DNA of 7,287 nucleotides from Coxiellaceae bacterium (lineage in GTDB: Bacteria > Pseudomonadota > Gammaproteobacteria > Coxiellales > Coxiellaceae), in assembly GCA_014238325.1 (NCBI GenBank), contig JABABH010000065.1:1-7287 (forward strand), given 5' to 3'. The notes below the pieces were generated by a model. The model ran no database searches. It saw only the letters and a list, made by a program, of their open reading frames with translations, and was not told where the DNA came from. A program made the translations under genes and the position numbers. Numbering within the stretch: position 1 is the stretch's first letter; each line of letters starts with the position of its first letter. Shown here one piece after another: positions 1 to 4,685 of this stretch.

Positions 1-16
1 CTTGAAGTGGGATGGG

Positions 17-22
17 TATAAT
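17..22 (+). promoter_or_regulatory. Candidate sigma-70 -10 box upstream of the MFS gene
   Basis: Positions 17-22 read TATAAT, a perfect -10 hexamer, 26 bases before the ATG at 49. A matching -35 would lie at or beyond the left edge of the window, so it cannot be judged. A TG sits at 13-14, one base too far upstream for a standard extended -10. The inferred transcription start is near 29, giving a short leader of about 20 nt for the ATG at 49. A small inverted repeat (GTGC-TG-GCAC, 27-36) lies at the inferred start, too short to call an operator. Confidence 0.4.
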
Positions 23-48
23 AGAGGTGCTGGCACGTCTATTACACC

Positions 49-1470
49 ATGCGATATGGGGTTAGTAAATTGATGAAGGAGGCTGTCGTTCACCATCACC
101 ACCGTGAGAAATTTATTGCTTGGATCATCTCTTGCGGCATATTTATGGAAAATTTTGATAGCACGATTATCAATACTGCTATTCCACAGATGTCGCATAG
201 TTTGTCAGTGCATCCCCTGACATTGAGGGTCGCGATCACGAGCTACCTGTTTAGCTTGTTGCTTTTTATGCCTATTAGTGGCTTTTTAGCGGATAAATTT
301 GGAACCAAGCGCATTTTTATCAGCGCCATCATTATTTTTAGCATAGGCTCTTTATTATGCGGTCTATCGTCGACCTTAGGCTTATTGATTGGCTCCAGAA
401 TGATACAAGGCATAGGGGGGGCGATGATGGTCCCCACAGGCCGCTTAATTATTATTAAAAGTTTTCCTCTCAGCAAAGTCTTACCAGCTATGGCAAATAT
501 GGCGACTATCGCACAGCTGGGGCCGGTGTTGGGACCGGTTGCTGGCGGCTTCTTGGTTCATTATTTAACCTGGCATTGGATATTTTTAGTGAATATTCCT
601 ATTGGCGTAGTGGGGGTATGGTTAGCTCATCGGTTTATTCCGGATAGTCATGGGGTTGAGACTCCAGCCTTTGATTTTACAGAGTTCTTAATTTTTGGCA
701 TGAGTTTAGTGGCTATTAATGTTTTCCTTTCATTCTCAGATACGACTATAATGCCCCAATCCTTCGCAAATGTCAGTCTGCTACTAGGTATCGTAGGTGT
801 CATCGGTTATGTACTATATGCACGAACCAAAACGAACCCGATGATCAGCTGGCGCCCATTTCGCATACGTACGTTTAGTACCGTGGTGATGGGCAGCACC
901 TGGATTCGCATCACAGCGAATAGCTTCCCTTTTATTTTGCCCCTATTGCTGCAGCTGAATTTTGGCTACAATGCTTTTCAATCAGGGTTGTTTGTCTTGC
1001 CTTTTGGGCTCGGTTTGATAGGCGCGAAATTTTTTATATGGACACTGCTAGAGGCCATAGGTTATCGCCGCGTGCTTATGATCAATCCATGCGCTATAAC
1101 GGTGATAACGCTTGCCTTTGCATATTTAACTCCAAATACTCCCTTTGTGCTGATTTTAGGTCTATGCTTCTTGTCGGGTATGAGCTGTTCGGTGCAGTTC
1201 AGCGCGATACAAACGTTGACCTTTGCCGATATTCCAGAGCAAGACAAAAGTAAAGCCACGAGCTTAGCCGCTATTATGCAACAGATGGGCATCAACCTGA
1301 GCATTTGTGTGACGGCTTTTTTGTTGGCTTTTTTTAATGAAGGTGGGGCAAAGATCATCAACCTATCAGCATTCCATCTTAGCTTTATATGCCTAGCTCT
1401 GGTTGCCGTGAGTTCCATTCTCATTTTTTGGCATGTGCCCTCGGAAGCAGGTCAAGGCTACTTCAAATAA
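49..1470 (+). CDS. MFS transporter, DHA2 family (14 TM, MdtD/EmrB-like multidrug:H+ antiporter)
   Basis: Inner-membrane secondary transporter, predicted to export drugs or other small molecules in exchange for protons. The 473 residues contain about 14 hydrophobic segments, from residues 22-45 to about 441-461, as expected for DHA2 rather than 12-helix DHA1 proteins. Visible family motifs are the TM1 motif D1 (MENFDSTIINTAIP, 33-46), motif A in the TM2-TM3 loop (GFLADKFGTKR, 78-88) and the antiporter motif C in TM5 (GPVLGPVAGGFL, 158-169), followed by TWHWIFLVNIPIG. The patches GGAMMVPTGRL (123-133) and GYRRVL (338-343) resemble E. coli MdtD, which is about the same length (471 aa from memory). 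No periplasmic adaptor (EmrA/MdtA type) gene is adjacent, so it probably works alone. The start is uncertain: neither ATG 49 nor in-frame ATG 73 has a clean Shine-Dalgarno, and 73 gives a cytoplasmic end closer to MdtD. Four consecutive His (residues 15-18) precede TM1. The substrate cannot be deduced from sequence. Confidence 0.93.
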   Translation: MRYGVSKLMKEAVVHHHHREKFIAWIISCGIFMENFDSTIINTAIPQMSHSLSVHPLTLRVAITSYLFSLLLFMPISGFLADKFGTKRIFISAIIIFSIGSLLCGLSSTLGLLIGSRMIQGIGGAMMVPTGRLIIIKSFPLSKVLPAMANMATIAQLGPVLGPVAGGFLVHYLTWHWIFLVNIPIGVVGVWLAHRFIPDSHGVETPAFDFTEFLIFGMSLVAINVFLSFSDTTIMPQSFANVSLLLGIVGVIGYVLYARTKTNPMISWRPFRIRTFSTVVMGSTWIRITANSFPFILPLLLQLNFGYNAFQSGLFVLPFGLGLIGAKFFIWTLLEAIGYRRVLMINPCAITVITLAFAYLTPNTPFVLILGLCFLSGMSCSVQFSAIQTLTFADIPEQDKSKATSLAAIMQQMGINLSICVTAFLLAFFNEGGAKIINLSAFHLSFICLALVAVSSILIFWHVPSEAGQGYFK

Positions 1471-1514
1471 GGAAAGTGTGTGACTACGAATATTCAAACT
1501 ATGGAGGCGCCATC

Positions 1515-1574
1515 ATGCACACATGCGATATAGCAGCATCTAAGGTTTTACAATATTTAGAAATATTGCTTTAA
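1515..1574 (+). CDS. Possible 19-codon small ORF (low confidence)
   Basis: A short ORF, MHTCDIAASKVLQYLEILL, starts at ATG 1515 and ends in TAA. It has a strong ribosome binding site, GGAGG at 1503-1507, seven bases before the ATG, which is better placed than those of several real genes here. It lies between the MFS gene and the response regulator, upstream of the latter's candidate -10 box, so it would need read-through from the MFS gene or its own promoter. Its last third encodes the palindrome at 1551-1568. I recognise no family. The alternative is that GGAGG is chance and the region is purely regulatory DNA. Confidence 0.2.
   Translation: MHTCDIAASKVLQYLEILL
1551..1568. repeat. 18-bp palindrome in an AATATT cluster, possible operator
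   Basis: The sequence reads CAATATTT-AG-AAATATTG, two perfect 8-base arms around a 2-base centre. AATATT occurs four times nearby: 1489-1494, 1552-1557, 1562-1567 and 1585-1590. The palindrome lies about 43-60 bases upstream of the TATAAT at 1611, a usual position for an activator site. It is too AT-rich, and lacks a following T run, to be a convincing terminator of the MFS gene. No such terminator is evident elsewhere in 1471-1600. Confidence 0.4.
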
Positions 1575-1588
1575 TGAACAATGGAATA

Positions 1589-1616
1589 TTGTTGTTATTG
1601 ACCTGCTGTCTATAAT
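1589..1616 (+). promoter_or_regulatory. Candidate sigma-70 promoter of the response regulator gene
   Basis: TATAAT at 1611-1616 is a perfect -10. At a 16-base spacing the -35 would be TTGTTG (1589-1594), which shares only TTG with the consensus. TTGACC at 1598-1603 looks like a better -35, but only seven bases separate it from the -10, so it cannot pair with it. TG is at 1607-1608, one base off the extended -10 position. Transcription would start near 1623, leaving a leader of about 80 nt. The weak -35 suggests that an activator may be needed, possibly acting on the palindrome upstream. Confidence 0.45.
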
Positions 1617-1622
1617 GGTAAC

Positions 1623-1702
1623 GCCTAAGCTTAAGGATTTGTCGTATATGGCGAAAATTTTGAGTTGCCTTAAGTGGGGAGTTCAAGGGTAAGGAGCTTC
1701 CG
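1623..1702 (+). promoter_or_regulatory. Leader of the response regulator with GGA motifs and a possible stem
   Basis: The inferred leader has three GGA motifs: 1635-1637, 1678-1680 and 1693-1695. The last is inside the Shine-Dalgarno AAGGAG (1691-1696), which is six bases from ATG 1703 and fixes that start. CTTAAGG (1630-1636) and CCTTAAG (1668-1674) are perfect inverted complements enclosing a 31-base loop. GGA motifs in a leader, one on the ribosome binding site, are the pattern bound by CsrA/RsmA. GacA-family regulators act through that pathway, so feedback is plausible but is inference. Confidence 0.25.
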
Positions 1703-2404
1703 ATGATTCATATCTTGTTAATAGATGACCATATTGTTGTGCGAGAGGGTGTAACGGCTTTATTGTCGAGTATGAGCGGCATGCGCGTGGTGGGGCAGGC
1801 TGGAACAGCGAAGGAAGCGGTAGATTTAGCTCGAGACAAGCATCCGGATATTGTCTTATTAGATTTTCGTTTACCTGACGGGCATGGGTTAGAAGTGTCT
1901 CGTAAACTATTACGCTACTTACCTGATTTAAAAATTATCAGTTTCACCGCCATGGCTAATGATTTATTAATTACCTTGCTGTTAAAAGTGGGAGCCCGCG
2001 GGTATGTGCACAAAGAAAACAGTGCCGCTGAATTGGAACGAGCTATACGCAAAGTACATAGTGGGCAATGTTATCTAAGCCCGGACGTTGCGAATCGTTT
2101 AGCGCTCAATAAAGCGACACGTTCTAGCCATACCCCTTTTGATGACTTAAGTGTTCGTGAGATGGAGGTGCTCTTGATGTTAGCGGAGGGCTGGAATCCC
2201 AAAGAAATTGCTAAAGCATTATTTATCAGCACCAAAACAGTCAACAGCTACCGTTACCGTGCTTTTGAGAAGCTGCAGGTGAAAAACGATATTGGCTTAA
2301 TTAAATTAGCCATTCAATATGGCGTGATCGAAGTCGATTTATTGCCCATGAGCTTGGGCCGATTTAAAACTGTGGTTCGTGAAGATCCATGTGTGCTAGA
2401 GTAG
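1703..2404 (+). CDS. GacA/UvrY/LetA-type response regulator (NarL/LuxR class)
   Basis: Cytoplasmic two-component transcription regulator of 233 residues. The receiver domain (about 3-120) has the acidic pair D8/D9, phospho-acceptor D54 in VLLDFRLPDG, T82 and K104, so it should be phosphorylatable. A LuxR-type helix-turn-helix follows at about 147-212, with LSVREMEVLLML and the signature TVNSYRYRAFEKL. These segments and the linker SPDVANRLAL closely match the GacA/UvrY/LetA group, which with a BarA/GacS/LetS-type kinase activates small RNAs that sequester CsrA. The protein has a tail of about 20 residues after the HTH, slightly longer than E. coli UvrY (218 aa from memory). No kinase gene is in the window, and uvrC, the usual downstream neighbour of gacA/uvrY, is absent, so this may be a paralogue rather than the true orthologue. 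For that reason I give no symbol. The start is supported by AAGGAG six bases upstream. No clear terminator follows: 2405-2450 holds only a weak imperfect hairpin. Confidence 0.92.
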   Translation: MIHILLIDDHIVVREGVTALLSSMSGMRVVGQAGTAKEAVDLARDKHPDIVLLDFRLPDGHGLEVSRKLLRYLPDLKIISFTAMANDLLITLLLKVGARGYVHKENSAAELERAIRKVHSGQCYLSPDVANRLALNKATRSSHTPFDDLSVREMEVLLMLAEGWNPKEIAKALFISTKTVNSYRYRAFEKLQVKNDIGLIKLAIQYGVIEVDLLPMSLGRFKTVVREDPCVLE

Positions 2405-2481
2405 GGCGTGCCATCCATTTTCCATTGCTTTTGATGGGGAAAGTCGGTAAGATGAATGACCATTTAGCAGATAGATGATCA

Positions 2482-2487
2482 TATAAT
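2482..2487 (+). promoter_or_regulatory. Candidate -10 box of the rpsU-dnaG-rpoD operon
   Basis: TATAAT at 2482-2487 lies in the AT-rich end of the 118-base gap after the response regulator gene, 35 bases before the rpsU ATG. No good -35 stands 16-18 bases upstream; the nearest resemblance, ATGACC at 2456-2461, is 20 bases away. No extended -10 TG is present. I found no LexA-box-like CTG-N10-CAG, which E. coli has upstream of rpsU. Read-through from the response regulator gene is also possible because no terminator is evident between them. Confidence 0.42.
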
Positions 2488-2522
2488 ATTATAAATCAAA
2501 TAGTTAATTACTTAGGTGAGAT

Positions 2523-2747
2523 ATGCCCAAGCTTGAGGTTTCCGATAATGCGTCTTTAGAGATGTCTATGCGTCGTTTGAAGAGGATGTGTGAAAAAGAG
2601 GGTGTCTTTAGTAACGTGAAGGCCAAGGAAGCTTATGAGAAGCCGTCGAGTAAGCGACAGCGCAAAAAGGCTGCAGCGATTAAAAGGAATAAAAAAAAGC
2701 TTCAGAAAGAAAAAGACAGCTTAATGAGTCAGCGCCGTCATATGTGA
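2523..2747 (+). CDS. rpsU: 30S ribosomal protein S21
   Basis: Small basic protein of the 30S subunit platform, located near the 3' end of 16S rRNA and needed for efficient initiation on natural mRNAs. At 74 residues it is near the usual 71. The diagnostic core is visible: an N-terminal strand (MPKLEVSDNASLE), MRRLKRMCEKEGV (16-28), YEKPS (38-42), then a Lys/Arg-rich helix to the C-terminus (RQRKKAAAIKRNKKKL). The start has an AGGTGAG Shine-Dalgarno at 2514-2520 just before the ATG, giving a close spacing. It is the first gene of the operon, 45 bases ahead of dnaG. I see no rpsU-dnaG terminator of the kind known in E. coli. Confidence 0.98.
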   Translation: MPKLEVSDNASLEMSMRRLKRMCEKEGVFSNVKAKEAYEKPSSKRQRKKAAAIKRNKKKLQKEKDSLMSQRRHM

Positions 2748-2792
2748 TCAATTTGGGCAGTATCATCATGCTCTACGCTTTAGTGGGTAATC

Positions 2793-4550
2793 ATGGCGTC
2801 TGAGCTGCGTCGTCGTATCCCTGACAGTTTTGTTCAAGAGCTATTGAAGCGGACTGATCTCCTGCCGCTTATTCAGTCTCGCGTTGTTTTAAAGCGACGT
2901 GGGGCAGACTATTGGGGCTTATGTCCCTTTCACGATGAAAAAAGTCCTTCCTTTAAAGTCAGTCCTAGTAAACAATTTTATTATTGTTTTGGATGTATGG
3001 CATATGGGAATGCGATAGGCTTTCTTATGGCCTTTGATGGGGCGAATTTTAGAGAGGCAGTAACAGCCCTAGCTACCCCATTGGGATTGGATTGCCCTGA
3101 AGATAAGGCTTATGCTGAGAAACATGCTCCCATTTATGACTTGCTATCCCATGTGACGCATTATTATCGGTCACAACTAAAGCACTCTGCTGCGGCAGTG
3201 ACTTATTTAAAGTCGCGAGGCATTACAGGTGAGATTGCGCAACGCTTTGCTATTGGCTATGCACCATCTACTTGGGACCATTTGCAGGACAGCAAAAATT
3301 TAGTAGATCAACAAGCTCAACTTATCGCCCATGGCTTATTGATTCAGAAAGACCGAGCACCTTTTGTCCGTTTTCGTGATCGTATTATGTTCCCCATACG
3401 AGATATCAAAGGTCAAGTCATTGCTTTTGGTGGGCGTATGCTGGGTACAGATATGCCCAAATACTTGAATTCTCCAGAAACATCGCTATTTCACAAGAGT
3501 CACCAGCTTTATGGATTATATGAGGCTCAGGGCATGACGCGCCGTCTATCTAAAATTTTGGTAGTGGAAGGGTACTTTGATGTATTGGTATTGCACCAAT
3601 ATCAAATGACTTATGCAGTGGCAACATTAGGAACAGCTGTGACGGCCCAGCACCTGCAGACATTGCTTCGCTGGACAAGTGAAGTCATCTATTGTTTTGA
3701 CGGAGATAAAGCAGGTTATCGGGCAGCCTGGCGGGCATTGCGGGTGAGCTTGCCTCTCATGCGCGATGATATACGTATTCGGTTTTTGTTCTTACCCATT
3801 GGTGAAGATCCAGATAGCTTTATAAGAAAGGTTGGCCGTGAAAATTTTGAGAAAAAAATCGAGGAAGCCCAGTCTTTGAGCGCTGTATTCTTTAAGCGCT
3901 TAAGGCTTAATGAGGGTCTAAAGTCTTTGGAAGATAAAGCATCTAGCGGACAATCTGCTTTGAATATGCTTAACACCATGCCTAGAGGCGTATTTCGAGA
4001 GCTCCTCATGGTGCAGCTGGCGGGTTATTTAGGTGTATCACGAGACCAACTTTCCCAGTGGCGGCCGAACCGTATGAATGCCTTGCCTGCAGCGAAGCCT
4101 TCAGCGCCTGTATCCTCGTTATTGGCTCCCACGGACATGGCTGTGGCAATACTCTTGCAGTATCCTCATTTCCTGAGTAAAATTGAGGTGCCTCCCCATT
4201 TTTCAGAGTTCAAGATGCCTGGTGTCGCGTTGTTGACGCGGATCATTGATTTTTTAAGGAACGATCCTGATGTGGGTGTGGGTCGCATGCTGCTTGCTTG
4301 GGATCCTCCGGAAGAGCGCTCATTGATTTCAAAACTTGCAGCGTATCCATTGTTGCTTTCTAAAGAAGAAAATTTGCTAGCAGAGCTCCAGGGAGCCTTG
4401 TTTCGTTTAAATGAACAAACAACTGAATATCTTATTGAAATTCTGATCAAAAAGGCTAAAATAGATGGGCTTTCAGAGCATGAACAGCAAATCTTGAATC
4501 GTTTGCTGATGAAAGCAAGGCATGAATTGCCGATGCCCCGTAATATATAG
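2793..4550 (+). CDS. dnaG: DNA primase DnaG
   Basis: Synthesises the RNA primers for replication, acting at the fork with the DnaB helicase. The 585 residues compare with 581 in E. coli. In order: a CHC2 zinc-binding domain with C44, H47, C65 and C68 (LCPFHDEKSPSF...YYCFGC); the polymerase domain with the basic motif RFRDRIMFPIRD (193-204), GGR (213-215) and PKYLNSPETSLFHK (222-235); the TOPRIM fold with catalytic E259 (VVEGYFD), D303/D305 (FDGDKAG) and D339/D341 (GEDPD); and a C-terminal helicase-binding region from about 446. All key residues are intact. The usual FGCGAHG after the zinc finger is FGCMAYG here, a small departure. The start ATG 2793 has only a weak upstream GTGGG and no in-frame alternative nearby; inefficient translation of this low-abundance protein is known in E. 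coli. It is the second gene of the operon, with rpoD about 130 bases downstream. Confidence 0.98.
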   Translation: MASELRRRIPDSFVQELLKRTDLLPLIQSRVVLKRRGADYWGLCPFHDEKSPSFKVSPSKQFYYCFGCMAYGNAIGFLMAFDGANFREAVTALATPLGLDCPEDKAYAEKHAPIYDLLSHVTHYYRSQLKHSAAAVTYLKSRGITGEIAQRFAIGYAPSTWDHLQDSKNLVDQQAQLIAHGLLIQKDRAPFVRFRDRIMFPIRDIKGQVIAFGGRMLGTDMPKYLNSPETSLFHKSHQLYGLYEAQGMTRRLSKILVVEGYFDVLVLHQYQMTYAVATLGTAVTAQHLQTLLRWTSEVIYCFDGDKAGYRAAWRALRVSLPLMRDDIRIRFLFLPIGEDPDSFIRKVGRENFEKKIEEAQSLSAVFFKRLRLNEGLKSLEDKASSGQSALNMLNTMPRGVFRELLMVQLAGYLGVSRDQLSQWRPNRMNALPAAKPSAPVSSLLAPTDMAVAILLQYPHFLSKIEVPPHFSEFKMPGVALLTRIIDFLRNDPDVGVGRMLLAWDPPEERSLISKLAAYPLLLSKEENLLAELQGALFRLNEQTTEYLIEILIKKAKIDGLSEHEQQILNRLLMKARHELPMPRNI

Positions 4551-4626
4551 CGTAATAAAAAATTATATTGAGTCATTTTATTGCTGATTATTGAATAACA
4601 TATAGCGCCTATCGTAGAGAGCGGCG

Positions 4627-4635
4627 TGATATTAT
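4627..4635 (+). promoter_or_regulatory. Possible extended -10 promoter for rpoD
   Basis: TGA-TATTAT at 4627-4635 fits the extended -10 pattern TGN-TATAAT with one mismatch. No -35 is recognisable 16-18 bases upstream, which extended -10 promoters tolerate. Transcription would begin near 4642, about 44 bases before ATG 4686. The rest of the dnaG-rpoD gap (4551-4685) has an AT-rich first half and no strong hairpin. In E. coli the dnaG-rpoD junction is cut by RNase E and rpoD has extra internal promoters, so a separate rpoD promoter here would be in keeping. Confidence 0.3.
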
Positions 4636-4685
4636 GCGTGACCTTTGGGGCTTTGTGCTCAGTCTCGCTGGATAGGTTGATGATT

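Noticed and set aside
1062..1424. Open frame of 120 codons on the - strand within the MFS gene.
   Set aside because: Shadow of the transporter coding frame; no domain and no start signal.
1598..1616. TTGACC and TATAAT as a paired -35/-10 promoter.
   Set aside because: The two hexamers are separated by only seven bases, too close for one sigma factor to read both.
2411..2437. CCATC...GATGG inverted repeat after the response regulator gene as a terminator.
   Set aside because: Only 5 bp with a 17-base loop and no T run; alternative pairings are interrupted by extra Gs.
2768..2803. Short ORF (ATG 2768, 11 codons) overlapping the dnaG start, possible translational coupling.
   Set aside because: No Shine-Dalgarno in front, and the length is well within chance.
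4493..4546. Heat-shock (sigma-32) promoter inside the end of dnaG: CTTGAA at 4493 and CCCC at 4536, echoing the internal rpoD promoter of E. coli.
   Set aside because: The elements are 37 bases apart, and the alternative CATGAA (4521-4526) is only 9 bases away; neither fits the usual spacing of about 11-16.
4166..4576. Long open frame of 136 codons on the - strand within dnaG.
   Set aside because: It is antisense to intact, conserved primase sequence, with no recognisable domain or translation signal.
4591..4612. Second sigma-32-like pair, TTGAA with CGCCTAT, in the dnaG-rpoD gap.
   Set aside because: The spacing is about 10 bases and the -10 part matches poorly.
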